A stretch of 64,000 nt of DNA from Mesorhizobium zhangyense (GTDB lineage: Bacteria; Pseudomonadota; Alphaproteobacteria; Rhizobiales; Rhizobiaceae), in NCBI RefSeq assembly GCF_011045115.1, contig NZ_JAAKZG010000003.1, positions 574,781 through 638,780 on the forward strand, written 5' to 3'. The notes beneath the pieces are model-generated. The model searched no databases. It worked only from the letters and a program-made list of their open reading frames with translations, and had not been told where the DNA came from. Both the position numbers and the translations under genes were made by a program. Below, piece by piece: positions 27,588 to 37,003 of this stretch; within the stretch, counting starts at the first letter, position 1, and each line of letters begins with the position of its first letter.

Positions 27588-28889
27588 TCAGCCCTTGGTT
27601 TCCGGCGATGCCGCAGCACCCGCAGGGTGACCCGAGCCGGACTTGTTCTTCTCGAGCACCGCTTCGGTGATCGAGTTCGGCAACCGCCGCGGCGTCTCGA
27701 TCAGGCCGAGAACCGGCATGATGACGAGGAAGAACGCGAAGTAGTAAAGCGTCGAGGCCTGCGCCAGCGCCACATAGGTGCCTTCCGCCGGGCGCGAACC
27801 GAGCCAGCCGAGGAAGATGGCATTGGCAACGAAGAGCCAGAAGAACAGCTTGTACCACGGGCGATAGACGGCCGAGCGAACCTTCGACGTATCCAGCCAC
27901 GGCACGAAGAACAGGACCGCGATGGCGCCGAACATGGCCAGCACGCCGCCGAGCTTCGAGTCGATCGGACCGATGTTGAAGGTGATGGCGCGCAGGATCG
28001 CGTAGAACGGCAGATAGTACCATTCAGGCACGATATGAGCCGGCGTCTTCAGCGAGTCGGCAACGATGTAGTTGTCCGGATGGCCGAGATAGTTCGGGAT
28101 GTAGAAGACGAAGTAGGCGAACACGGCAAGGAACACGACCATGCCGAAGGCATCCTTGATGGTCGCATAGGGCGTGAAGGCCACGGTGTCGGTCTTCGAC
28201 TTGATCTCGATGCCGGTCGGGTTGGTCTGGCCGACGACATGCAGCGCCCAGATATGAAGAATGACGACGCCGGCGATCATGAAGGGCAGCAGATAGTGCA
28301 GCGCAAAGAAGCGGTTCAGCGTCGGGTTGTCGACGGCGAAGCCACCAAGCAGAAGCTGCTGGACCCACTCGCCCACCAGCGGAATGGCGGTGAAGAAGCC
28401 GGTGATGACGGTGGCGCCCCAGAAGGACATCTGGCCCCAGGGCAGCACGTAGCCCATGAAACCGGTCGCCATCATCAGGAGGTAGATGATGCAGCCGAGA
28501 ATCCAGAGCAGTTCACGCGGCGCCTTGTACGAGCCGTAGTAAAGGCCGCGCATGATGTGGATATAGACGGCAATGAAGAACATCGAAGCGCCGTTGGAAT
28601 GCAGGTAGCGCAGCAGCCAGCCCGAATTCACGTCGCGCATGATCTTTTCGACCGACTGGAAGGCCAGGGTCGTGTCTGCCGCATAGTGCATGGCCAGCAC
28701 GATGCCGGTCAGGATCTGCGCACCCAGCATCAGCGAAAGAATGCCGCCGAAGGTGTAGGCATAGTTCAGGTTACGCGGAACCGGAAAAGAGACGAACGAA
28801 TCGTGGATGAGGCGCGGCAATGGCATGCGCGCGTCGAACCAGCGTTCGATGCCTGTTTTTGGCGAATAGGTCGAGTGTCCACCGCTCAT
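27588..28889 (-). CDS. petB: cytochrome b of the bc1 complex
   Basis: A 433-aa polytopic haem b protein. Ligand helices carry the two His pairs, visible in [21 protein letters not shown] and [20 protein letters not shown] as separate segments. The Qo-site motif [15 protein letters not shown] is present. It is full length with the eight-helix form, so domain IV is fused rather than split as in b6f. It oxidises ubiquinol with the Rieske protein. Middle gene of petABC. Confidence 0.95.
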   Translation of the reverse strand: MSGGHSTYSPKTGIERWFDARMPLPRLIHDSFVSFPVPRNLNYAYTFGGILSLMLGAQILTGIVLAMHYAADTTLAFQSVEKIMRDVNSGWLLRYLHSNGASMFFIAVYIHIMRGLYYGSYKAPRELLWILGCIIYLLMMATGFMGYVLPWGQMSFWGATVITGFFTAIPLVGEWVQQLLLGGFAVDNPTLNRFFALHYLLPFMIAGVVILHIWALHVVGQTNPTGIEIKSKTDTVAFTPYATIKDAFGMVVFLAVFAYFVFYIPNYLGHPDNYIVADSLKTPAHIVPEWYYLPFYAILRAITFNIGPIDSKLGGVLAMFGAIAVLFFVPWLDTSKVRSAVYRPWYKLFFWLFVANAIFLGWLGSRPAEGTYVALAQASTLYYFAFFLVIMPVLGLIETPRRLPNSITEAVLEKNKSGSGHPAGAAASPETKG

Positions 28890-28908
28890 GGATTAAGTTC
28901 CCTCTGCC

Positions 28909-29469
28909 TTAGCCGATCCGGATCGAAGTGTCGGAAATGAACGAGAATACCGGGATCGCCATGTTCTCAGGCGCCGGTCCTTTGCGAATGCGTCCGGCCG
29001 TATCATACGCCGAGCCGTGGCACGGGCAGAACCAGCCGCCATATTCACCCTGCTCGCCGAGCGGGATGCAGCCAAGATGGGTACAGACCTGAACCATCAC
29101 CATCCAGGCTTCCTTGCCCGGCACGGTGCGGTTTGCGTCGGTCGCGGGCGCGTCGCTCGCCAGATTGGCATTGCGTGCAAGCGGATCCTTGAGATCGCTG
29201 AGGCTGACGGCCTCGGCTTCCTTCATCTCTTTTTCGGTGCGGTTGCGGATAGCAACCGGCTTGCCGCGCCACTTGACCGTCAGCGACATGCCCGGCGTCA
29301 GCGAGGAGACGTCAACCTCGACCGAGGAGGCTGCAAGCGTCGAAGCGTCGGGGCGCATCTGGTCGATGAACGGCCAGGCGACCGCACCAGCGCCAACGAC
29401 GCCGGCCATGCCGGTCGCCACATAAAGAAAATCACGACGGGTTGGGTCGATCGTGTCGTTTGCGCTCAC
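28909..29469 (-). CDS. petA: Rieske iron-sulfur protein of the bc1 complex (GTG start)
   Basis: A 186-aa 2Fe-2S protein. TRRDFLYVAT then a hydrophobic helix form a Tat signal anchor near the N terminus. Cluster ligands are in CTHLGC and CPCHGS, both intact. I chose the GTG at 29469 (VSANDTIDPTRR) because AAGGATC sits just upstream and the Tat motif follows; a frame extension to 29547 has no such support. First gene of petABC; the upstream region holds an inverted repeat at 29609-29627. Confidence 0.93.
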   Translation of the reverse strand: MSANDTIDPTRRDFLYVATGMAGVVGAGAVAWPFIDQMRPDASTLAASSVEVDVSSLTPGMSLTVKWRGKPVAIRNRTEKEMKEAEAVSLSDLKDPLARNANLASDAPATDANRTVPGKEAWMVMVQVCTHLGCIPLGEQGEYGGWFCPCHGSAYDTAGRIRKGPAPENMAIPVFSFISDTSIRIG

Positions 29470-29608
29470 GAGATATGATCCTTTCGCCTTACCCACGCCG
29501 GCGGTGGAGCCATGTCCCCGCTCACTGTCGACGGCCCGCAACCGCATAGCGGACCAGGCTGACGAATTCCTCCGGCATTTGGCACTCGGTTTATGCGCGA
29601 AGCCGGCG

Positions 29609-29627
29609 CTTGTCCAGACGGGACAAG
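29609..29627. promoter_or_regulatory. inverted repeat upstream of petABC
   Basis: CTTGTCC and GGACAAG form a perfect 7-bp inverted repeat with a five-base spacer, about 140 bases before the petA start. A candidate regulator site; the regulator is unknown. Confidence 0.4.
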
Positions 29628-29699
29628 GGGTCAGGGCAGATTGTCGCGGGTGGCTGTGGAGAGTTTATCAACAGGGTGGAAAACCATGCGCCATGTAAA

Positions 29700-29721
29700 A
29701 ATGTAGATACATATCTACATT
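29700..29721. promoter_or_regulatory. 22-bp operator of the Phd/PIN module
   Basis: AATGTAGATA and TATCTACATT are perfectly complementary with spacer CA. It lies 57 bases before the antitoxin start and fits the autoregulatory site of a Phd/YefM-type repressor. Confidence 0.65.
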
Positions 29722-29778
29722 ATCGTTGATACGTGGCCATTTTTGTGGAAATCTATCTGTAGACGAACGAGGATCACC

Positions 29779-30036
29779 GTGACCATTACGACTCTGTCCA
29801 GCCGCACGTTCAATCAGGACACAAGCGGCGCTAAGAAAGCCGCGAATAATGGCCCGGTCTTTATTACCGACCGTGGCCGGCCGGCCCATGTCCTGCTGAC
29901 GATCGAGGATTATGAGCGCCTTGCAGGCAAGACGATGAGCCTGGCCGAAGCCCTTGCACAGACCGATGGCGGCGATTTCGACTTCAATCCGCAACCCATC
30001 GGCAAAGGCCTGTTCAGGCCGGCCGATCTCGACTGA
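29779..30036 (+). CDS. Phd/YefM-type antitoxin (GTG start)
   Basis: An 85-aa antitoxin. VTITTLSSRTFNQDTSGAKK starts the Phd fold, and GPVFITDRGRPAHVLLTIED is its typical DNA-binding beta part. The C-terminal tail (GGDFDFNPQPIGKGLFRPAD) should neutralise the toxin. GTG at 29779 is chosen because AGGA lies six bases before it and family members begin with this segment. The stop overlaps the PIN gene start (TGATG). Confidence 0.87.
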   Translation: MTITTLSSRTFNQDTSGAKKAANNGPVFITDRGRPAHVLLTIEDYERLAGKTMSLAEALAQTDGGDFDFNPQPIGKGLFRPADLD

Positions 30037-30464
30037 TGTACCTGCTCGACACCAACGTCATCTCCGAACTCAGGCGCAGGGAACGGGCAAACCGTCAGGT
30101 TCTGGCGTGGGCGGACACCATGTCGCCGGTGCAGTTCTTCCTTTCGGCCATAACCGTGCTCGAACTGGAATATGGCGCCCTTCTTGTCGAGAGGCGAGAC
30201 GCGCTGCAAGGCGCATCGCTACGCAACTGGATTTCAGGAACCATTTTGCCGCAATTTGAAGGCCGCATCCTTCCGGTCGACACCACGGTTGCTTTGCGCT
30301 GTGCAGCCTTGCACGTACCCGATCCTCGACCCGAGCGCGATTCGCTGATTGCGGCAACGGCGCTGGTGCACGGCCTGATCATCGTCACGCGCAACACAAG
30401 CGACTTCCAGCTGACCAGCGCGCCGCTTTTCAACCCGTGGCATGAGACTGGGGCCAAGGTCTGA
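30036..30464 (+). CDS. PIN-domain toxin paired with Phd-type antitoxin
   Basis: A 142-aa VapC-like ribonuclease. Visible active-site acids: Asp in MYLLDTNVISELRR, Glu in ITVLELEYGALLV, Asp in RPERDSLIAATAL, and Asp in TRNTSDFQLT. This family (FitB/VapC of the Rhizobiales) pairs with Phd-like antitoxins, as here. Translation is coupled to the antitoxin by TGATG. It converges with the DUF6665-like gene. Confidence 0.88.
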   Translation: MYLLDTNVISELRRRERANRQVLAWADTMSPVQFFLSAITVLELEYGALLVERRDALQGASLRNWISGTILPQFEGRILPVDTTVALRCAALHVPDPRPERDSLIAATALVHGLIIVTRNTSDFQLTSAPLFNPWHETGAKV

Positions 30465-30498
30465 GCCCCTCTCCTGCAACGACTCGAATGAGTCCCGC

Positions 30499-30810
30499 TC
30501 ACATCGCTCCGAGCCTGACCAGAATTTCCTTCGGGATGGCGAGATCGCGGATCACGTCATCGTGGCGGCGCAGGCCGCAAAGTTCGCGCTGGATGAAATA
30601 GGCGTGCACGGCGCGAGCCGTCGCTTTCAGCAACCGTGTTCTCTCGTCGGCATCGCCTTGATGGCCGCGCAGCTGCGCCAGCGCCTCCTCGGCACGCTGT
30701 CCGGCACGGCCGAGCGAAACGGCCATTTCCGCCAGCATCTCGTGCTCCAGCACGTTGAAGCCGGTTTCCTGCGATGGATGCGAATACTTACCGGGCTGGC
30801 GAAGCGACAT
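30499..30810 (-). CDS. small conserved protein, DUF6665-like
   Basis: A 103-aa, mostly helical protein with GFNVLEHEMLAEMAVSLGRA near residue 17 and YFIQRELCGLRRHDDVIRDL near residue 71. These match what I recall of DUF6665 proteins, whose function is unknown. It lies 5 bases after the third ABC exporter gene on the same strand, so it is likely the last gene of that operon. Confidence 0.7.
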   Translation of the reverse strand: MSLRQPGKYSHPSQETGFNVLEHEMLAEMAVSLGRAGQRAEEALAQLRGHQGDADERTRLLKATARAVHAYFIQRELCGLRRHDDVIRDLAIPKEILVRLGAM

Positions 30811-30815
30811 GACGC

Positions 30816-32684
30816 CTACTCCGCGGCGAGCCGATCGGCCAGGAAGCCGCCCGACTGGCGCTTCCAGAGCTGCGCATAAAGCCCGTCCCTGGCGATCAGC
30901 GCTTCATGCGTGCCTTCCTCGACGATCTTGCCATCATCCAGCACGATCAGCCGGTCCAATGCCGCGATGGTGGAAAGGCGGTGAGCGATGGCTATGACGG
31001 TCTTGCCCTCCATCATCCGGTAGAGATTGTCCTGGATCGCCGCCTCGACTTCCGAATCGAGCGCCGAGGTTGCCTCGTCGAGAATGAGGATCGGTGCATC
31101 CTTCAGCATCATGCGCGCGATCGCCACGCGCTGGCGCTGGCCGCCCGAAAGCTTCACGCCGCGCTCGCCGACATGGGCATCGTAGCCGCGCCTGTCCTTG
31201 GGATCGGACACATCGACGATGAACTCATGCGCCGCCGCCCGCTCGGCTGCCTCCTCAATCTCGGCTTGCGTCGCCCCTTCGCGGCCATAGCCGATATTGT
31301 CGCGGATCGAGCGATGCATCAGCATCGCCTCCTGGCTGACCACGCCGAATTGCGCGCGCAGCGACCCTTGCGTCACCGAGCGTAAATCATGCCCGTCGAT
31401 AAGGATGCGGCCTTGCTCGACATCGAACAGCCGCAGCGCCAGGTTGACGATGGTCGTCTTGCCCGCCCCCGACGGGCCGATTAGCGCCACCCGCTCGCCC
31501 GGCCTGACATGCAGGTTCAGATTTTCTATGACGCCGCCGCCCTTGCCGTAATGGAACGAGACGTTCTCGAAGCGGATATCGCCCTTGGCGCGCGGCATGA
31601 CGACCGCGTCGGCCGCATCACGTATCGCAGGCCGTACCGAGATCGTGCGGGTGGCATCCTGCACGGTGGCATAGTTGCGGATAAGGCCGCTGATGTTGAA
31701 CATGATCCAGCCCGACATCTGGTTCAGCCGGAAGACAAGGCCGAGCGAGGCGGCGATGGCGCCGGTGGAAATGCCTCCGCCGGTCCATTTGTAGATGCAG
31801 ATCGCCGCCACCGATCCCATCATGAACCCGTTGAGGATGGCGATCGCGCTGCGAACCAGCGTGACCGAGCGCGTCAGCCGCACCACCGCAACCAGAAACC
31901 GCTCCAGCCCGTCGCGAACATAGGCATGTTCGCGACGCCCGCTGTCGAACAGCTTTACCGCCATGATGTTGGTGAAGGCATCGACCAGCCGCCCGTTGAA
32001 GATCGAGCGTTCGTCTGCCACGGCGCGGCCGGCGCGGCGCATTTCGGGCAGCAGGAAGTAGACGATCGCGCCATAGAGGATGAACCAGACCGTCACAACC
32101 ACGCCCATTAGCGGATCAACCGTGATCAGGATCGTCGTCGTCAGGATCATGAAGGTCAGGAATGCCCACATGGTCTGGAGCACGTTGACGATGAAATCGC
32201 CAACGGCCTCGCCGCCCTGCATGATCTTGGTGGCGATGCGCCCGGCGAAGTCGTTCTGGTAGAAATCATAGGGCTGCTCGATGACGCGGCGGAACGCCTG
32301 CCAGCGCACCATCGAGAAAAACCCTGGCACGACCATCTGCTGCTCGACGATCGCGCCGCCGATCATCACCACGCTGCGCACCACCAGAAGCAGCGCCATG
32401 AGCGCCACCAGTTCCGGCCAGTGATCGGCCAGCAATGCCTGCGGGCTGGTCTTGTCGAGAAGATCGATCAGCCAGCCCACCGACCAGTAGAGCGCGGCGT
32501 CGACCGCGCCGGAGAGGCCGCCGACAATCAGCAACAGGATGAACGGCCCCTTGGCCTGACTGGCGAAGTAAAGGATGAAGCGCCACGCATTGGCCGGCAG
32601 CACTTCGCGGTCGGTGTCCTGGAACGGATCGATCCAGCCTTCCAGCCTGCGCCACTGCCGATCTGAGAAGCTGCCCTCTTTCAT
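30816..32684 (-). CDS. ABC half-exporter, third of three (TMD-NBD)
   Basis: A 622-aa type IV ABC exporter. Six TM helices occupy roughly residues 40-340; the ATPase has Walker A GPSGAGKTT, signature LSGGQRQRVAIARMM, Walker B ILILDEATSALD and the H-loop IAHRLSTI. ATG 32684 overlaps the stop of the preceding exporter as ATGA. Substrate unknown; lipid or drug export is typical. It probably dimerises with itself or with one of its neighbours. Confidence 0.9.
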   Translation of the reverse strand: MKEGSFSDRQWRRLEGWIDPFQDTDREVLPANAWRFILYFASQAKGPFILLLIVGGLSGAVDAALYWSVGWLIDLLDKTSPQALLADHWPELVALMALLLVVRSVVMIGGAIVEQQMVVPGFFSMVRWQAFRRVIEQPYDFYQNDFAGRIATKIMQGGEAVGDFIVNVLQTMWAFLTFMILTTTILITVDPLMGVVVTVWFILYGAIVYFLLPEMRRAGRAVADERSIFNGRLVDAFTNIMAVKLFDSGRREHAYVRDGLERFLVAVVRLTRSVTLVRSAIAILNGFMMGSVAAICIYKWTGGGISTGAIAASLGLVFRLNQMSGWIMFNISGLIRNYATVQDATRTISVRPAIRDAADAVVMPRAKGDIRFENVSFHYGKGGGVIENLNLHVRPGERVALIGPSGAGKTTIVNLALRLFDVEQGRILIDGHDLRSVTQGSLRAQFGVVSQEAMLMHRSIRDNIGYGREGATQAEIEEAAERAAAHEFIVDVSDPKDRRGYDAHVGERGVKLSGGQRQRVAIARMMLKDAPILILDEATSALDSEVEAAIQDNLYRMMEGKTVIAIAHRLSTIAALDRLIVLDDGKIVEEGTHEALIARDGLYAQLWKRQSGGFLADRLAAE

Positions 32685-34564
32685 TCGGCCGGCCTCGTCG
32701 CTTCGATCTGGTCTTCGTGGAACAGGAAGCCGCCGGACTGGCGCTTCCACAGCCGCGCATAAAGGCCGTCCTGCTCCACGAGTTCGTCATGCGTACCCTG
32801 CTCGACGATGCGCCCGTCATCCAGCACCACCAGCCGGTCGAGGGCTGCGATGGTCGAAAGGCGGTGCGCAATGGCGATGACGGTCTTGTTCTGCATCAGC
32901 GCATGGAGATTTTCCTGGATCGCCGCCTCGACATCCGAATCGAGCGCCGACGTCGCTTCATCCAGCACCAATATAGGCGCGTCTTTCAGGAAGACACGGG
33001 CAATGGCGATGCGCTGGCGCTGGCCGCCCGACAGCTTTACGCCGCGCTCGCCGACATAGGCGTCGTAGCCGGCGCGCTCCTTGTTGTCGCGCAGCCTGCC
33101 GATGAAATTATGGGCCTCGGCCTTGCGCGCCGCTGAAATAATCTCGGCATCGGTCGCGTCCGGCTTGCCGAGCTTGATGTTGTCGCGCAGCGAGCGATGG
33201 AACAGGGCGGTATCCTGGCTGACCACGCCGATATTGGCCCGCAGCGAATCCTGCGTCACGGTCGATACATCCTGGCCGTCGATCAGGATCCTGCCGCCTT
33301 CAAGGTCGTAGAGCCGCAGCATCAGGTTGACGAGCGTGGTCTTGCCTGCACCGGACGGCCCGACCAGCCCGACCTTCTCGCCCGGCTTGACGACAAGATC
33401 GATGCCGTCGAGCACGCCGCCGCCCTTGCCGTAGTGAAAGACGACATTCTCGGCGCGGATCTCGCCGCCCTTGACCACCAGTTCCTTCGCACCGGGCTTG
33501 TCGATCAGTCCGAGCGGCTGCGAGATCAGCGCCTTGGAGTTTTCGAGAACACCGAGATTTCTCAGGATGCCATTGAGCTGCATCATCAGCCGCAGCAGCA
33601 GCATGTTCAGCCGCAGCACGAGGCTGAGCGTGAAGGCGACGGCGCCGACTGTGATCGTGCCCTCGACCCAGAGAAACACGGCAAAGCATGCAATCGCCGT
33701 GATCATCACGCCTGACAGCGCGGTCATGGTGATGCGCAGGCCGGTCAGCTTGCGCATAAACGGCCGCTGGGTCTCGACATAAATGTCGAAGCCGTTGCGG
33801 ATATAGCGGTCGTCGCCGTCGGCGGCGAACAGCTTCAGCGTCAGCACATTGGAATAGGAATCGACGATCCGGCCATTGATCATCGAGCCGGCCTCGGCAG
33901 TCGCCTCGGCATGCTTGCGGATCGACGGCAGGTAGTGGCGCGCGACGAAGCCGAAGGCGATAATCCACACCAGCACCAGCCCGGCCATCCTGAGATCGAG
34001 GCTGGCCACCAGCGCCAGCGTTGTGATCGTGTAGATGATCATGAACCACACGACCTCGATGAAGCTTTCCATCAGGTCGCCCGTCGCCTGCCCCGCCTGC
34101 CAGACCTTGGTGGCGATGCGGCCGGCGAAATCGTTCTGGAAGAAGGCATAGGACTGGCGCGAGACGTGGCGATGCGCCTGCCAGCGGACGAGATTGTAGA
34201 AGCCCGGCGTGATGGTCTGCTCATCGATCAGGTCGGACAGCGCCTCGACGATCGTCCGCAGCACCAGGACGGTGACAAGCATGAACAGCAGCTGCATGCC
34301 GGCAGCATCCCAAAGCCCCTGCCAGCTCCTGTTGCCGGAAGCCTGGTCGAGAATATCGACCAGATGCCCGACGAAATAAAAAAGCCCCGCTTCGACAAGC
34401 GGGGCGATGCCGCCGATGACCAGCATGGCGAAGAAGGCGAGCTTTGCCTGGCCGACATAGTGCCAGATAAAGCCCCACACCGTCTCGGGTGGCCGAAGGT
34501 TACCGGGCTCCCGAAACGGGTTCACCCAGCCTTCGAACACCTCGTAGACGGCGCGCATGCTCAT
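32681..34564 (-). CDS. ABC half-exporter, second of three (TMD-NBD)
   Basis: A 627-aa paralogue of its neighbours with the same layout: TM helices from about residue 30 to 330, Walker A GPSGAGKTT, LSGGQRQRIAIARVF, Walker B ILVLDEATSALD. The start MSMRAVYEVFEG at 34564 overlaps the upstream stop by four bases; a second ATG two codons on would also serve. It sits between two further exporters in one coupled unit, so heterodimers are possible. Confidence 0.9.
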   Translation of the reverse strand: MSMRAVYEVFEGWVNPFREPGNLRPPETVWGFIWHYVGQAKLAFFAMLVIGGIAPLVEAGLFYFVGHLVDILDQASGNRSWQGLWDAAGMQLLFMLVTVLVLRTIVEALSDLIDEQTITPGFYNLVRWQAHRHVSRQSYAFFQNDFAGRIATKVWQAGQATGDLMESFIEVVWFMIIYTITTLALVASLDLRMAGLVLVWIIAFGFVARHYLPSIRKHAEATAEAGSMINGRIVDSYSNVLTLKLFAADGDDRYIRNGFDIYVETQRPFMRKLTGLRITMTALSGVMITAIACFAVFLWVEGTITVGAVAFTLSLVLRLNMLLLRLMMQLNGILRNLGVLENSKALISQPLGLIDKPGAKELVVKGGEIRAENVVFHYGKGGGVLDGIDLVVKPGEKVGLVGPSGAGKTTLVNLMLRLYDLEGGRILIDGQDVSTVTQDSLRANIGVVSQDTALFHRSLRDNIKLGKPDATDAEIISAARKAEAHNFIGRLRDNKERAGYDAYVGERGVKLSGGQRQRIAIARVFLKDAPILVLDEATSALDSDVEAAIQENLHALMQNKTVIAIAHRLSTIAALDRLVVLDDGRIVEQGTHDELVEQDGLYARLWKRQSGGFLFHEDQIEATRPAE

Positions 34565-36435
34565 TCGGCGGCGAGACCCTTTCCTATGGGTCCATTCTCA
34601 ACCGATTCGTCACTGGGCAGGAAGCCACCGGATTGCCTATTCCAGAGCTGCGCATAAAGCCCGCCGCGTGCGACGAGTTCGTCATGCGAGCCTTCCTCGA
34701 TGACCCGGCCCTGATCCATGACGACGAGCCGGTCCATCGCGGCGATGGTGGAAAGCCGGTGTGCGATCGCGATCACTGTCTTGCCCTCCATCAACCGGTA
34801 AAGGTTTTCCTGGATTGCCGCCTCGACCTCGGAATCGAGCGCAGACGTCGCCTCGTCGAGTATGAGGATCGGCGCGTCCTTCAGCATAACGCGGGCAATG
34901 GCGATGCGTTGCCTCTGGCCGCCCGACAATTTCACGCCACGCTCGCCGACATGGGCATCGTAGCCCTTGCGTCCCTTCGGATCGGAAAGCCCGGCGATGA
35001 ATTCGGCAGCCGAGGCGCGCCGCGCCGCTTCCACCATCATGTCGTCGTCGGCGTCGGGACGGCCATAGAGGATATTGTCGCGCACCGAGCGATGCAGCAG
35101 CGACGTATCCTGCGTGACCATGCCGATCTCGGCGCGCAGCGAGTCCTGCGCCACTGCCGAGATATCCTGGCCATCGACAAGGATGCGTCCGCTTTCCAGA
35201 TCGTAGAAGCGCAGCAAAAGGTTCACCAGCGTCGACTTGCCGGCACCCGAGCGCCCGACCAGTCCGACCTTCTCGCCCGGCCTGATCGTCAGCGAAAGAT
35301 GCTCGATGATGCCTTTGCCCTTGCCATAGTGGAAGCCGATGTTCTCGAACGCGATCTCGCCCTTGCTGACGACGATCTCCTTCGCACCGGGCTTATCCTC
35401 GACAAGGCGCGGCATCGAGATCGAGCCGATGCCGTCTTGCACCGTGCCGATATTCTCGAACAGGCCCGACACTTCCCACATGATCCACTGCGACATGCCC
35501 CACAGCCGCAGCACCAGTCCGATGACGACGGCCACCGCGCCGATCGACACGGCCTCGCCGAGCCACAGCCAGATGGAGAGCGCTGTGACGGCAGTGAGCA
35601 GGACCGAATTGAGGACATAGAGAACGCCATAAAGCCCGGTGACCAGCCGCATCGAGCGGTAGACCGTCTCGAGGAAGCTCGACATGCCTTCGCGCGCGAA
35701 CGATGCCTCACGCCGGCTGTGCGAAAACAGTTTTACCGTCTGGATGTTGGTGTAGCTGTCGACGACGCGCCCGGTCATCATCGAGCGCGCATCCGCCTGC
35801 TCTTCCGCCACCTTGCCGAGCCGCGGGATGAAGTAGCGCAGCAGGATGACATAGCAGACGAGCCAGATGGCAAGCGGCGCGGCCAGCCGCCAGTCGGCCG
35901 AACCGACAATAAACAGCATGCCGAGAAAATAGACGATGACGTAGTTCAGCACGTCGACCAGTTTGATGACGCATTCGCGCACGGCGAGCGCGGTCTGCAT
36001 CAACTTGGTGGCGATGCGGCCGGCGAATTCGTCCTGATAGAAGGTCATCGACTGCTTGAGCAGGTAACGGTGCACCTGCCAACGGATGCGCATGGGGTAG
36101 TTGCCCATCAGCGTCTGCTGGTTGACCATCGAATTGATGAAAACTGTGCCCGGCAGCAGAAACAGCACGACGAACGCCATGGCCGCCAGCTTCCAGCCCT
36201 CCGTCTGGAGGAAGGTCTCGCGATTCTGCGCCGACAACCAGTCGACGATCGAGCCGAGGAAGCCGAACATCCACACTTCGGCCAGTGCGACCAGCGCCGT
36301 CAGAATAGCCGAAACGGCAATGAAGGGCCACGACCCCTTGGTGTAATGGAGGCAGAAGGCCACCAGCGTCTTTGGCGGCTCGACCGGCTCCGCGGCGGGA
36401 AACGGATCTAGTCTTTTTTCAAACCAGCGAAACAT
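34561..36435 (-). CDS. ABC half-exporter, first of three (TMD-NBD)
   Basis: A 624-aa exporter that heads the operon. It has six TM helices, then Walker A GRSGAGKST (Arg where the other two have Pro), LSGGQRQRIAIARVM and Walker B ILILDEATSALD. Catalytic motifs are intact, so ATPase activity is expected. A 10-bp inverted repeat lies 76 bases upstream. All three are MsbA-like in layout; the essential lipid A flippase cannot be assigned among them from sequence alone. Confidence 0.9.
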   Translation of the reverse strand: MFRWFEKRLDPFPAAEPVEPPKTLVAFCLHYTKGSWPFIAVSAILTALVALAEVWMFGFLGSIVDWLSAQNRETFLQTEGWKLAAMAFVVLFLLPGTVFINSMVNQQTLMGNYPMRIRWQVHRYLLKQSMTFYQDEFAGRIATKLMQTALAVRECVIKLVDVLNYVIVYFLGMLFIVGSADWRLAAPLAIWLVCYVILLRYFIPRLGKVAEEQADARSMMTGRVVDSYTNIQTVKLFSHSRREASFAREGMSSFLETVYRSMRLVTGLYGVLYVLNSVLLTAVTALSIWLWLGEAVSIGAVAVVIGLVLRLWGMSQWIMWEVSGLFENIGTVQDGIGSISMPRLVEDKPGAKEIVVSKGEIAFENIGFHYGKGKGIIEHLSLTIRPGEKVGLVGRSGAGKSTLVNLLLRFYDLESGRILVDGQDISAVAQDSLRAEIGMVTQDTSLLHRSVRDNILYGRPDADDDMMVEAARRASAAEFIAGLSDPKGRKGYDAHVGERGVKLSGGQRQRIAIARVMLKDAPILILDEATSALDSEVEAAIQENLYRLMEGKTVIAIAHRLSTIAAMDRLVVMDQGRVIEEGSHDELVARGGLYAQLWNRQSGGFLPSDESVENGPIGKGLAAE

Positions 36436-36510
36436 CGTTCATTCTCTGTTTGGTGCCTTTCCCGAAAAGCGGCGCGCCGTTCGGGCAAATCATTCGTAAA
36501 AACAACAAGT

Positions 36511-36548
36511 TGTAACATGACCCGGAATCAATCCGCGATCATGTTACA
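36511..36548. promoter_or_regulatory. 10-bp inverted repeat upstream of the ABC exporter operon
   Basis: TGTAACATGA (36511-36520) is complementary to TCATGTTACA (36539-36548) with an 18-base spacer. On the minus strand a T-rich stretch (TTGTTGTTTTT) follows, so it may end the upstream transcript; it could also be an operator of the exporters. Confidence 0.45.
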
Positions 36549-36556
36549 GCGTTGCG

Positions 36557-37003
36557 TCATGCAGCGCGGCGAACCGATTCACCGCTATCATATTCGGACG
36601 CCTCCTCACCGGCTTGATCGGGCTTGCCACCAAGGGCAGGCCCGACCTCCTCAATGTAGGGTGTCCGTGCCGATTCGCCGATATCTTCGGCGACCGCTCC
36701 TGCCACGGTCGTGGCAGGAGCCCGCCAGTCCCTGAGAGACCGCAATGCCGAAGCAATGCGATCGCTCAGCCTTTGCAACGGCGAGCGGTAGCCCGGATCG
36801 GGGCTTGCACCCGAAAAGTCGACATCAGGCAGACCGCCACGACGCCGTATCCGGCTTTCCGGATAATCGGACGGCAGGCGCACGCCCATGACCATCGCCC
36901 ATGCCGACAGCTTGCGCTCGGACAGGCTCACGCGACCGTTCGGCTGCCGCGACAAAGGGGCTGGTTCTGGTGGGGATTTTCGCCCCTTGAATGAAAAAGA
37001 CAT
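36557..37003 (-). CDS. hypothetical protein, cytosolic, Rhizobiales type
   Basis: A 148-aa protein I do not recognise. It starts MSFSFKGRKSPPEPAPLSRQ, then SLSERKLSAWAMVMGVRLPS and a segment rich in Arg/Asp, and ends with an acidic stretch and SVRRAA. No TM or signal peptide. AAAGGAAT precedes the ATG at good distance. It is on the same strand as the exporters but separated by the inverted repeat. Confidence 0.6.
   Translation of the reverse strand: MSFSFKGRKSPPEPAPLSRQPNGRVSLSERKLSAWAMVMGVRLPSDYPESRIRRRGGLPDVDFSGASPDPGYRSPLQRLSDRIASALRSLRDWRAPATTVAGAVAEDIGESARTPYIEEVGPALGGKPDQAGEEASEYDSGESVRRAA

Larger units (their letters stand above)
29470..29778. other. intergenic region between petA and the Phd/PIN module
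   Basis: A divergent control region without a gene. It holds an inverted repeat (29609-29627) on the petA side and a 22-bp operator (29700-29721) on the toxin-antitoxin side. Confidence 0.6.

Noticed and set aside
27627..28940. 437-codon plus-strand open frame over petB
   Set aside because: Charged low-complexity composition from reading cytochrome b backwards; petB has intact motifs.
34489..36411. 640-codon plus-strand open frame over the first ABC exporter
   Set aside because: Mirror of a real exporter gene; no domain, no ribosome site.
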